64,000 nucleotides of DNA, from contig NZ_SOBW01000007.1 in the NCBI RefSeq assembly GCF_004364975.1, positions 1 through 64,000 on the forward strand, read 5' to 3'. Both the position numbers and the translations under genes were made by a program. Below, in pieces: positions 9,086 through 17,218 of this stretch (position 1 is the stretch's first letter; every line of letters begins with the position of its first letter). This stretch comes from Gelidibacter sediminis. Its GTDB lineage: Bacteria > Bacteroidota > Bacteroidia > Flavobacteriales > Flavobacteriaceae. The notes below the pieces were generated by a model. The model saw only the letters and a program-made list of their open reading frames with translations, made no database searches and was not told the origin of the DNA.

Positions 9086-10384
9086 ATGAAAAAAAACATA
9101 TACATATTACTCCTCGCAATGTGCACCAGCTTTGGTTTTGCACAACAAACACCTGCCTCCAAGCAGACTAAAACGATTGCTATTACTGGCGCTACAGCGC
9201 ATTTAGGTAACGGTGAGGTAATAGAAAACAGTCTAATTATCTTTAAGGATGGAAAATTAACCACAGTATCCAAAGCCTCACAAACTGATTTATCAGGAAT
9301 GGAGGTCATTAAAGCAGATGGCAAACATGTTTACCCTGGATTTATTGTGCCTTCTTCAACCTTAGGATTAGTAGAGATAGATGCTGTTAAAGCTACTTCT
9401 GACAATCGTGAGATGGGTGAGATGAACCCACACATCAGGAGTATTATTGCTTATAATGCAGAATCTAAGGTTATAGAATCCATGCGTCCAAACGGGGTAT
9501 TGTTAGGACAGATTGCTCCTCAAGGAGGTCGTGTTTCTGGAACCTCATCTGTAGTGCAATTTGATGCATGGAATTGGGAAGATGCCACCGTAAAAGTCAA
9601 CGATGGAATTTACATGAACTGGCCAAGTAGTTTTACGCGTGGCAGATGGTGGCTAGGTGAAGACCCAGGATTAAAAATTAATGATAAATATGCTGAGCAA
9701 GTTGATCAGGTGGTCTCATTCTTTAACGAAACAAAAGCTTATGCTGCAGGGAATCAACCTGTAATTAATTTACCATACGCCGCGACCCAAGGCTTGTTCG
9801 ATGGATCAAAAAAACTATACATTCATGTTGATGATGAAAAAGGCATAACTGATGCCATTCATTTTGCAAAGAACAATAATGTAAAGCACATGGTTATTGT
9901 AGGCGGAAGTGAAGCTTATAAAGTTGCCGATTTATTAATACAAAATGACATACCTGTCATTTTACAACGTGTACACTCTTTACCTAGTAGAGATGATGAT
10001 GATTATGATATGTCCTACAAACTCGCCAATCTACTTGTAGAAAAAGGTGTTTTGGTGGCATTAAATGCTAATGGACAAATGGAACGCATGAACTCTAGGA
10101 ATCTTCCGTTTTACGCTGGTACTATAGTAGCTCATGGATTAGATAAAGAAGAAGCCCTAAAATTAATCACTTCCAATACTGCTAAAATTCTAGGTATCGA
10201 CAGCGATTATGGTACTTTGCAAGCTGGTAAAAGCGCTACCCTTTTTATTAGTGAAGGCGACGCACTAGACATGCGGACCAATATATTAACCCACGCCTTT
10301 ATAGATGGGCGATCCGTGAGTTTAGAATCACACCAAACTGAATTGTACAAACGTTATGACGAGAAAATTAATTCAGGAAAATAG
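9086..10384 (+). CDS. Secreted amidohydrolase-family protein lacking the HxH metal site
   Basis: The 432-residue product has a signal peptide (short Lys-rich start, hydrophobic core, cleavage near FAQQ) and one amidohydrolase module. It resembles the first, degenerate module of the preceding gene: the metal-site position reads YPGFIVPSSTLG (83-94), with Ser and Thr where His would sit. The C-terminal beta-strand region (GIDSDYGTLQAGKSATLFI) is preserved. It lies 142 bp after the double-module gene, with a strong terminator after its stop, so the two probably form one unit. I infer a non-catalytic partner or binding protein, but enzymatic activity by other residues is not excluded. Confidence 0.82.
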   Translation: MKKNIYILLLAMCTSFGFAQQTPASKQTKTIAITGATAHLGNGEVIENSLIIFKDGKLTTVSKASQTDLSGMEVIKADGKHVYPGFIVPSSTLGLVEIDAVKATSDNREMGEMNPHIRSIIAYNAESKVIESMRPNGVLLGQIAPQGGRVSGTSSVVQFDAWNWEDATVKVNDGIYMNWPSSFTRGRWWLGEDPGLKINDKYAEQVDQVVSFFNETKAYAAGNQPVINLPYAATQGLFDGSKKLYIHVDDEKGITDAIHFAKNNNVKHMVIVGGSEAYKVADLLIQNDIPVILQRVHSLPSRDDDDYDMSYKLANLLVEKGVLVALNANGQMERMNSRNLPFYAGTIVAHGLDKEEALKLITSNTAKILGIDSDYGTLQAGKSATLFISEGDALDMRTNILTHAFIDGRSVSLESHQTELYKRYDEKINSGK

Positions 10385-10463
10385 TTAAATGAAGCTGGAA
10401 GCTGGAAGTAAGAAGTTTTTTGTTTCGAATTTTATATTTAAAATTTCAAAATTAATTACAAAT

Positions 10464-10505
10464 AAAAATCTGTCACGCCCCATAATCCGGGAATGACAGA
10501 TTTTT
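10464..10505 (+). terminator. Rho-independent terminator after the amidohydrolase genes
   Basis: A 12-bp stem pairs AAAAATCTGTCA (10464-10475) with TGACAGATTTTT (10494-10505), with the T-run continuing to 10508. It may also serve the minus-strand lipoprotein gene that converges from the right. Confidence 0.85.
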
Positions 10506-10646
10506 TTTATTACTATACGCGTATAGTTAATCAAATAATAAACTAAGATGACAAGGCCAAAGGCTTCTACGAATCAAGTCTTGATTCTTAATTCTTGATT
10601 CTTGATTCTTAGTTCTCACAGCGCAGCGGTCTTACTACCAACAAAA

Positions 10647-11450
10647 CTACTGCACCAACTCAGCACCTTCAGGTCTGTTATACACTCTAATATCCATTTT
10701 TACCGTAGTCAACATCGGACTTACAAACTTTACTTCATTTTTAATTGTTGTAGGTTGATTATTTTCATAATTATACCATGCCATAGTTTCCGGCAATAAC
10801 AAACCTTCAACCTCTTGCCAATTGCTATAGTTTATAAAATGGTAATCTTTTGATTTCTCATTTTTACCATAGGTAACCGTATAGGCTAACCACGCCATTT
10901 TATTCGTGTCCGCATCATAGTATAAAATATACTCATCATCAGGAGATGCTCCTACTCCACTTTCATAAGAGATCTTTATCCCAGGATAAGTTTCGCCTTC
11001 AAACACTAAAGGTTTCGCATCTTCATAAATAATACCATCATCAGCCAACACAAATGGCATTGCATAAAAATAAAACATCAAATTATAGTAAAATTTAGGA
11101 TCACCTTCATATTTTGTTTTCTCCGAATTTTTAAGCCATATCACCTCTCCATCATATCCAATGGTATGCTTGGGCATTTCTATAAGGGAGTAACGGTCCT
11201 TTAAATCAGTAGTTGTAATTTCATAACCGCCTGGCTTTTCAACAGAAAATTCCAATGTTGTCATCTCATTCCAAGTGTCCAGTCCACCGTGGGCATCAAA
11301 TATTTTAGTTATTGTTTCAGGATAGGCGCTAGTAGTCACATCCAATTCTTCTTCCGTGTACGGTTCAGTTTCAGGTTTTGTCTCGGTGGTCTTATCTTTA
11401 CATGACGCCATAACGGCAAGCATCAGGGATAAATAGAGGATTCTTTTCAT
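10647..11450 (-). CDS. DUF6503-like lipoprotein
   Basis: The 267-residue protein has a lipoprotein signal peptide with lipobox ending at Cys17 (VMASC), followed by a Thr/Glu-rich spacer to about residue 45. The rest looks like a beta-rich domain containing FDAHGGLDTWNEM, a phrase I associate with the DUF6503 family of Bacteroidota outer-membrane lipoproteins with a LolA-like feel. No catalytic motif is visible. It is alone on the minus strand, convergent with the amidohydrolase operon, with a -7 box 39 nt upstream of its ATG. Function unknown. Confidence 0.75.
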   Translation of the reverse strand: MKRILYLSLMLAVMASCKDKTTETKPETEPYTEEELDVTTSAYPETITKIFDAHGGLDTWNEMTTLEFSVEKPGGYEITTTDLKDRYSLIEMPKHTIGYDGEVIWLKNSEKTKYEGDPKFYYNLMFYFYAMPFVLADDGIIYEDAKPLVFEGETYPGIKISYESGVGASPDDEYILYYDADTNKMAWLAYTVTYGKNEKSKDYHFINYSNWQEVEGLLLPETMAWYNYENNQPTTIKNEVKFVSPMLTTVKMDIRVYNRPEGAELVQ

Positions 11451-11489
11451 AAATTTATGAGATTTAAACTAAATGGTTATTTACTAATA

Positions 11490-11497
11490 CAAAGATA
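11490..11497 (-). promoter_or_regulatory. -7 promoter box of the DUF6503 gene
   Basis: The minus strand reads TATCTTTG, an exact TAnnTTTG match, 39 nt before the ATG at 11450. A TTG lies 15 nt further upstream, slightly closer than the usual 17-23. Confidence 0.5.
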
Positions 11498-11580
11498 AAA
11501 TTACGTAATAAACAAGGTTGAAAATTATCGGCACTCCATTCAATTTATACAGAATGCCATAATTCTTAGCTCTTATTCAG

Positions 11581-11588
11581 TAAATTTG
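11581..11588 (+). promoter_or_regulatory. -7 box deciding the start of the SpoU-family gene
   Basis: TAAATTTG matches TAnnTTTG. It overlaps the GTG at 11588, which therefore cannot be in the transcript; the next in-frame GTG, at 11612, lies 23 nt downstream of the box. Confidence 0.5.
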
Positions 11589-11611
11589 TGCCAGCAAAAT
11601 ACTACTTATCT

Positions 11612-12409
11612 GTGAATAAAGAAATAACAAGTGTCCAAAACACTTACATTAAAACCCTAGTCCAGCTTAAGGAAAAATCTAGAGATCGTAAAAAATCAGG
11701 ATTGTTTTTAATTGAGGGCGCGCGCGAAATTAGTTTGGCTATAAAAGGAAATTATCAAATTGATACCGTGTTATACATACCTGAACTAATTTCTGAAGCA
11801 CAGGTTAATAGTTTAGCGAGACAATCAAGATCACTCATAGAAATATCAAAAGAAGTATACCAAAAATTAGCCCATAGAGATACTACTGAAGGAATTATTG
11901 CCGTGGCCAAAACAAAAACTCACGAATTACGGGATATTCAATTTAAATCAGAACAGCCTTTAATTTTGGTGGCTGAAGCCCCAGAAAAACCTGGAAATAT
12001 CGGTGCAATATTAAGAACCGCTGACGCTGCCAATGTGGATGCCGTCATTATTGCCAATCCTAAAACAGATTTGTACAATCCAAACATTATCCGCAGTAGC
12101 GTGGGCTGTATATTTACTACCCAAATTGCCACAGGCTCTACCGCTGATATAATTTCATATTTAAAAGAAAAACAAATTGCCATTTATTGTGCCGCATTGC
12201 AAGCGTCTAAAATCTATACTGCTCAAGATTTCAATACAGCCAGCGCTATTGTAATGGGTACTGAAGCCACTGGTTTAAGCGATGCATGGCTACAAGAATC
12301 TACCCAAAACATTATTATTCCTATGCTGGGCGAAATAGATAGCATGAATGTTTCGGTTGCAGCTGGAATCCTCATTTATGAGGCTAAAAGACAACGCGAT
12401 TTTAAATGA
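11612..12409 (+). CDS. TrmH/SpoU-family RNA 2'-O-methyltransferase
   Basis: This SPOUT-class enzyme uses SAM to methylate a ribose 2'-OH in rRNA or tRNA. The N-terminal substrate-binding domain includes KEKSRDRKKSGLFLIEGAREI, split by the usual SpoU_sub_bind pattern. The C-terminal knot has the three SpoU motifs: PGNIGAILRTADAA, then IVMGTEATGLS, and finally IPMLGEIDSMNVSVAAGI. I place the start at GTG 11612 because a -7 box covers the earlier GTG at 11588; this gives 265 residues. The exact RNA target cannot be deduced. It stands alone, before the M48 protease gene. Confidence 0.9.
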   Translation: MNKEITSVQNTYIKTLVQLKEKSRDRKKSGLFLIEGAREISLAIKGNYQIDTVLYIPELISEAQVNSLARQSRSLIEISKEVYQKLAHRDTTEGIIAVAKTKTHELRDIQFKSEQPLILVAEAPEKPGNIGAILRTADAANVDAVIIANPKTDLYNPNIIRSSVGCIFTTQIATGSTADIISYLKEKQIAIYCAALQASKIYTAQDFNTASAIVMGTEATGLSDAWLQESTQNIIIPMLGEIDSMNVSVAAGILIYEAKRQRDFK

Positions 12410-12485
12410 TAAAACTGTCAACTAAACACTGATAACTGATAACTGAGCACTGAGCTCCGAGAACGACCAACTGAAAACTATAACC
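12410..12485. repeat. Intergenic low-complexity ACTG-word repeat
   Basis: The gap after the methyltransferase stop is made of variants of AACTGATAACTGA, AGCACTGAGC and CAACTGAAAACT. No coding or hairpin structure is evident. Confidence 0.7.
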
Positions 12486-13718
12486 ATGACTGCTACTGTC
12501 CTTTTCTATATTATCATTACTATTATTATCATTGATTTTATTGTTCATAAAATATTGGATGCTTTAAACGCCAAACATTTTAATGATCCCATCCCAGCTG
12601 AGTTGGCCGATGTATATGATCAGGAAGCCTACCAAAAATCACAGCGCTACAAAGCCACTAATTATAAATTCGGAGTAATTACCTCAACATTTTCATTGGT
12701 ATTGACCTTGTCGTTTTTACTGTTTGATGGCTTTGAATTTGTAGACACCATAGCGAGAAGTTATAGTGACAACAGCATTATTATTGCATTGATTTTCTTC
12801 GGAATTATCATGTTGGGCAGTGACCTTCTCACCACGCCATTTTCATTTTATCAAACCTTTGTAATTGAGGAAAAATTTGGGTTCAACAAAACCACGAAAA
12901 AAACATTCCTCCTAGATAAACTAAAGGGACTATTGATGTTAGGAATAATAGGTGGCGGCCTGCTGGCAATCATTATTATGTTTTACCAGGCAACCGGAAC
13001 ATATTTTTGGCTCTATGCATGGACGTTGGTAGCGGTGTTTAGCCTTTTTGCCAATTTATTTTACGCGCGACTCATTGTCCCATTATTTAATAAGCAAACG
13101 CCTTTGGAAGCGGGAGACTTAAGAGAAAAAATTTCGGCGTATGCAAACTCGGTAGGTTTTAATTTAGACAAAATTTTTGTCATTGATGGATCCAAACGCA
13201 GTACCAAAGCCAATGCCTATTTTTCTGGTTTTGGTAGAGAAAAACGCGTAACACTTTACGATACCTTGATCAACGATTTGCAAGATGAAGAAATAGTAGC
13301 GGTGTTGGCGCACGAAGTTGGACATTACAAAAAAAAACACATTATCTTCAACATGATTGCGTCTTTATTACTGACGGGACTCACGTTATATATTCTGTCG
13401 ATATTTATTTCTAATCCATTATTGTCCTATGCGCTTGGTGTTGAAGTACCAAGTTTTCATGTCGGTTTGATTGCTTTTGGATTACTGTACTCGCCAATCT
13501 CAGAACTAACGGGGTTTGTAATGAATCATTTCTCACGCAAGTTTGAATACCAAGCAGACGATTATGCCAAAAATACTTACAAAAGCGAGCCATTGGTGAG
13601 CTCATTAAAAAAGCTATCAAAAAACAGTTTGAGCAACCTTACGCCACATCCGGCGTACGTTTGGGTGCATTATTCTCACCCTACACTATTGGAACGTGTC
13701 AGAAATTTGAGAAAGTAA
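12486..13718 (+). CDS. M48 family (Ste24-type) membrane metallopeptidase
   Basis: The 410-residue protein looks like a full-length CAAX-protease/Ste24-type M48 enzyme, an integral-membrane zinc endopeptidase. There are about six or seven hydrophobic segments: near 3-20, 60-82, 97-115, 145-170, 176-195, 285-305 and 320-345. The active site is HEVGH with His276, Glu277 and His280; Glu354 in FEYQADDYA is the likely third ligand. The C-terminal SHPTLLERVRNL segment is also a Ste24 hallmark. In bacteria these enzymes are generally tied to membrane-protein quality control. It stands between unrelated genes. Confidence 0.93.
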   Translation: MTATVLFYIIITIIIIDFIVHKILDALNAKHFNDPIPAELADVYDQEAYQKSQRYKATNYKFGVITSTFSLVLTLSFLLFDGFEFVDTIARSYSDNSIIIALIFFGIIMLGSDLLTTPFSFYQTFVIEEKFGFNKTTKKTFLLDKLKGLLMLGIIGGGLLAIIIMFYQATGTYFWLYAWTLVAVFSLFANLFYARLIVPLFNKQTPLEAGDLREKISAYANSVGFNLDKIFVIDGSKRSTKANAYFSGFGREKRVTLYDTLINDLQDEEIVAVLAHEVGHYKKKHIIFNMIASLLLTGLTLYILSIFISNPLLSYALGVEVPSFHVGLIAFGLLYSPISELTGFVMNHFSRKFEYQADDYAKNTYKSEPLVSSLKKLSKNSLSNLTPHPAYVWVHYSHPTLLERVRNLRK

Positions 13719-13793
13719 TTAATTTAACAAATCCGTTCTAAACTATTAATAGTGACGCTTTACTCAAATAAGCGGCCTTTATTTTTAAAAGTT

Positions 13794-13822
13794 TTGTAAC
13801 TTAAGCAGTCATTTTAAATTTG
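13794..13822 (+). promoter_or_regulatory. Promoter of the small secreted protein gene
   Basis: A TTG (-33) at 13794-13796 is followed after 18 nt by TAAATTTG at 13815-13822. This fits the Bacteroidota sigma consensus well. The ATG at 13829 lies only 6 nt past the box, so the mRNA would be nearly or fully leaderless. Confidence 0.65.
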
Positions 13823-13828
13823 AAACTT

Positions 13829-14419
13829 ATGAAAAATCTAATGTTGCTATCGTTTATATCGTGTTTTGGAGTTGCAATAGGCCAAACTAACATTCCATCA
13901 GCAGAAAGTCAAATTAAAACCGCGTTATATGCCAGTCCTGAAATGTATAAAGATGGCGCAAAAGTGTTGGGCTATAATAATAAAGGCGAACTCATTATCC
14001 TTCGGGAAGGCAACAATGGTTTAATTTGTATTTCTAATAGCCCAAAAAGAAAGGGCGTCAGCGTATCCTGCTATAGTGACAAATTGGAAGCCTTTATGGC
14101 GAGAGGTCGTGAGTTGGCCGATAGCGGTAAAAATGAAGTCGAAAAACGCGAGTTTCGAAAAAAAGATATTGACGCTGGCACCTTAAAGATGCCTCAGGAG
14201 CCTGCTGCGGTGTATATAGTTACGGCAACCAAAGAAGACTATGATTTTGAAAGTGGCGAACTAAAAAATAGCAAAATGAGATATGTATTATACAAACCCT
14301 ATATGTCTGGCGCAGAAACTGGTTTGCCCACCAAACCTAGCGCACCAGGTATGCCCTGGTTAATGGATGCTGACACCCACCGCTCTCATATCATGATTAG
14401 CCCGGCCAACAATAATTAG
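13829..14419 (+). CDS. Small secreted protein of unknown function
   Basis: From ATG 13829 the product is 196 residues with a signal peptide (MKNLMLLSFISCFGVAIGQ). A TTG 9 bp upstream is inside the -7 box, so I prefer the ATG. The mature part repeats no known motif that I recognise. It is moderately basic and contains a KRKGVSVSCYSD segment and a Pro-rich end with PTKPSAPGMPW. It sits 10 bp before the SMP-30-like lipoprotein gene, so the two are probably co-transcribed. An extracytoplasmic role is supported only by the signal peptide. Confidence 0.7.
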   Translation: MKNLMLLSFISCFGVAIGQTNIPSAESQIKTALYASPEMYKDGAKVLGYNNKGELIILREGNNGLICISNSPKRKGVSVSCYSDKLEAFMARGRELADSGKNEVEKREFRKKDIDAGTLKMPQEPAAVYIVTATKEDYDFESGELKNSKMRYVLYKPYMSGAETGLPTKPSAPGMPWLMDADTHRSHIMISPANNN

Positions 14420-14429
14420 AACATATTTA

Positions 14430-15272
14430 ATGAAATACATCTCAATCTTTTGCTTATTTATAATATTATTAGGTTGCGCCACCGGTTACCACAGCACAGA
14501 ATTCACTCCAGAAGGAAGTTTTACCTCAGGCATTGAGGGCCCTGCTACAGATGACCAAGGTAATCTTTATGCTGTCAATTATAAAATGCAAGGTACTATT
14601 GGCAAAGTCACCCCAGAGGGCGAAGGCGCTGTTTTTGTTACCTTACCCAATGGCAGTATTGGAAATGGCATCCGGTTTGGCGAAAATCAAGACATGTTTG
14701 TGGCAGACTACGTCAATCATAATATTTTGAAAATTGATATAGATTTAAAGTATATTGAAGTTTTTGCGCATGAGCCAAATGCCAATCAACCTAATGATAT
14801 TGCAATTGGCCCTAATAATACCATTTATGCAAGTGATCCAAATTGGGCAGATAGTACTGGAAAACTGTGGAAGGTGACAAAGGAAAATGGTTTTGAATTA
14901 TTAGAAGACCACATGGGCACCACAAATGGAATCGAGGTGAGTCCGGATGGCAAAAACCTGTATGTTAATGAGTCCGTACAACGCAAAATTTGGGTATATG
15001 ATATAGGTGATGATGGACTGATCAAAAACAAGGAAGAATTCATATCTTTTACAGACTTTGGCTTAGACGGAATGCGCTGCGACCGTGAAGGAAATCTCTA
15101 TGTAACGCGTTATGATAAAGGCACTATTCTTGTCCTTTCTCCAACAGGACGAGTATTAAAAGAATACCAATTAATGGGGAAAAAACCTTCTAATTTGACC
15201 TTTAGTCCTGATTTTAAGACACTATATGTTACATTAGCCGACAAAGGGAACATTGAAGTGATCAGACTCTAG
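14430..15272 (+). CDS. SMP-30/gluconolactonase-like beta-propeller lipoprotein
   Basis: The 280-residue protein has a lipoprotein signal with lipobox LLGC (Cys16). The rest shows the repeating blade pattern of SMP-30/LRE proteins: GPATDDQGNLYAVN, FGENQDMFVADYVN, QPNDIAIGPNNTIYASDP, TNGIEVSPDGKNLYVNE and GMRCDREGNLYVTRY. The residues placed like the metal ligands of the family (Glu in GIEGPA, Asn in QPNDIA, Asn in TNGIEV, Asp in GMRCD) are present, so a calcium/zinc-dependent lactonase is plausible. The substrate is not evident. It follows a small secreted protein by 10 bp. Confidence 0.85.
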   Translation: MKYISIFCLFIILLGCATGYHSTEFTPEGSFTSGIEGPATDDQGNLYAVNYKMQGTIGKVTPEGEGAVFVTLPNGSIGNGIRFGENQDMFVADYVNHNILKIDIDLKYIEVFAHEPNANQPNDIAIGPNNTIYASDPNWADSTGKLWKVTKENGFELLEDHMGTTNGIEVSPDGKNLYVNESVQRKIWVYDIGDDGLIKNKEEFISFTDFGLDGMRCDREGNLYVTRYDKGTILVLSPTGRVLKEYQLMGKKPSNLTFSPDFKTLYVTLADKGNIEVIRL

Positions 15273-15327
15273 TTGAACACATATTTTCTAAATAATACAA
15301 CGGAATATATTATAATAAAAGATATTT

Positions 15328-16299
15328 CTAAAAAGGAAGCGCTATGGCCTCTGGGTTCACAAATTCTTTAGTGTACGGATTCTCCAAGAAGCTTAAAGTT
15401 GGGCGTTGCGATTGCAGGATATCATCTTTCGTAATCCCATAAACACCCCAATAATTAGACAGGAGTTGTGCATAAATATCCTCATTCCAAAGTCCGAAAA
15501 TTGGCTCCTTCTCTTCCTTAACTCTTATAGTGACATCGTCAGAGTTGAAATCCACATCATATTTAGGACTGTATTGCAAAATATAATCTGAGTAGTGAAA
15601 TCTAGCGTATAGTTCTTCAAACTGTACAGGATGCAACACCTGACCTTCAATTTTCCCCAAAACTTCCTTATGCCGCGCTTTAAGCACACCGTTGTCTTGC
15701 AGACAAGCCACAAATCCAAAGCTATTAACTCCAAAAGAAAACATCAAGTTGATAGCATCATCACGGTAACTAAAAATATCTGCCGAATATTTTAAAGGAA
15801 ACACTACAATACTCCACGGTTTTTTTCCTTTGAATGATATTGGCTCTATGACAGATTGAAGCATTAAATGGAAATTGCTAAACCGTTCTTTTAAAGCAGG
15901 TGATAGCTTAAATTCCTCACCCTTTTTAAGAAGACGGTCGCGTTCATATACCATTTCATAATATAATAAGCCATACACCATTCTGCCTGTCCATTGAAAA
16001 ATCAAGACTTCATCAAGTCTAGCCATTCCATCATAACCTTGTTCATAAGCCGCTTTGATTTTAATATCTAACGCTTCAAATGCATCTTTAACTTCAGGCG
16101 AGCAGGGCAATTCTAAATTTTCATAAGTATAAGATTTTGCTTTATCCATCATTTCAATACGTTCATCACCAAATTTAAAATGGTCCATCAGCCATTGCGG
16201 AAAAACCGTCATTTTCTCAGTCGTTAAAGCGCCCGAAAGAAAGCAAAAATGTGGATCAAAAATAAGGTCATTAAAAGGATTATAAAGTGTTTGAGACAT
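15328..16299 (-). CDS. Conserved-looking protein, family not recognised
   Basis: The 323-residue protein has no signal peptide or membrane segment. Its N-terminus contains NPFNDLIFDPHFCFLSG, a Cys-containing element, then long charged helices (KAAYEQGYDGMARLDEVLIFQWTG split across residues ~95-120). The C-terminus ends with ENPYTKEF. I feel I have seen such proteins in other Bacteroidota but cannot assign a domain. A TAACTTTG -7 box lies 32 nt upstream, so it is its own unit rather than part of the DNA-repair pair to the right. Codon use looks like the neighbours, so I see no sign of transfer. Confidence 0.7.
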   Translation of the reverse strand: MSQTLYNPFNDLIFDPHFCFLSGALTTEKMTVFPQWLMDHFKFGDERIEMMDKAKSYTYENLELPCSPEVKDAFEALDIKIKAAYEQGYDGMARLDEVLIFQWTGRMVYGLLYYEMVYERDRLLKKGEEFKLSPALKERFSNFHLMLQSVIEPISFKGKKPWSIVVFPLKYSADIFSYRDDAINLMFSFGVNSFGFVACLQDNGVLKARHKEVLGKIEGQVLHPVQFEELYARFHYSDYILQYSPKYDVDFNSDDVTIRVKEEKEPIFGLWNEDIYAQLLSNYWGVYGITKDDILQSQRPTLSFLENPYTKEFVNPEAIALPF

Positions 16300-16331
16300 A
16301 ACTTGCCAAGGAAATTAGTTGATAATTCCCG

Positions 16332-16339
16332 CAAAGTTA
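16332..16339 (-). promoter_or_regulatory. -7 promoter box of the unrecognised 323-residue gene
   Basis: The minus strand reads TAACTTTG, an exact TAnnTTTG match, 32 nt before the ATG at 16299. No -33 TTG at standard spacing. Confidence 0.5.
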
Positions 16340-16438
16340 GCCATAATCCCCTGCATAGATTACATCCATTGATGATAAATTCATTAAGAATTCAGGGCAA
16401 CCTTAGAATTGTTGTTAAAAAAGAATGAACTTTAACTA

Positions 16439-17218
16439 TTATCGAAGTTTTTCACTCAAATATTTCCAATATCGTTTCGGCACATGTTGGACGTGCAGTT
16501 TTAGGTTTTTTCGAGACTTAATATTGGTGCTTACAAAGTAATCTTGCCACAAGGTCTGAAATTCAAGTTCTGAAGCGGTAAAATAATCACGATTGGTTTT
16601 AGTGGCATCAAAACCATCTGGTAATGCAAGTTGCATGATTTCAACTTTTTCCAAATCATAATACAATCCGTAACCGCGCTTTAGATCGTAAATAATCCAT
16701 TTCTGATCCGCATAGCGGCTTTTAAAATGCTTGGAAATAAGGGGCAACACATCAAAATCAGGTTCTACTGTGGCAAAATAGATCCCGTCGTTAGTCAATC
16801 GGAATCGCACAAAAGCCTCCATTCTATGCTTTTCACGCCCGACACTTTTAGCGATCTGAGAGAGTTTTAAAACTGTAGCATTGGAAAAGTCTGAATCGAT
16901 TGGTACGGTACTTTTAAAAGCCTGTTGCATATAATCAAGCAATACTATTTCAATCCCAGACTGCTCACTTAAAAATGAACTATACAATCTGTAGCTTCCC
17001 CTTGCACTTGTTTTACTTTTGATGCCTTTCCACACCCGATCGGCCTTTTCTAAATCGGTAACAATTTCAATAGTATTTCCGAACAGCGATTCTTGAACGC
17101 TCTCTGGTCTTTGAAAGCTAACGGTCTTTAATTTAAATTCAAATACCTGAAAGACGGCGGTCAGGAACCCATCAAAAGTGCCGTCATAACTAAGAATATG
17201 TTCTTCTGAAATCAACAT
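16439..17218 (-). CDS. TIGR03915-type putative DNA metabolism/repair protein
   Basis: This 259-residue protein is a TIGR03915-like partner of the radical-SAM gene just upstream. It begins with ILSYDGTFDGFLTAVFQVFE, split here by its motif SYDGTFDGFL, which is the recognisable N-terminus of that family, and contains the mid-protein HRMEAFVRFR and the later RYADQKWIIYD elements. In other bacteria this family is sometimes fused to a family-4 uracil-DNA glycosylase domain. No such domain is present here: the protein ends with VPKRYWKYLSEK. Its ATG directly abuts the stop codon of the radical-SAM gene, so the two are co-transcribed and probably act together on DNA lesions. The reaction is unknown. 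Confidence 0.85.
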   Translation of the reverse strand: MLISEEHILSYDGTFDGFLTAVFQVFEFKLKTVSFQRPESVQESLFGNTIEIVTDLEKADRVWKGIKSKTSARGSYRLYSSFLSEQSGIEIVLLDYMQQAFKSTVPIDSDFSNATVLKLSQIAKSVGREKHRMEAFVRFRLTNDGIYFATVEPDFDVLPLISKHFKSRYADQKWIIYDLKRGYGLYYDLEKVEIMQLALPDGFDATKTNRDYFTASELEFQTLWQDYFVSTNIKSRKNLKLHVQHVPKRYWKYLSEKLR

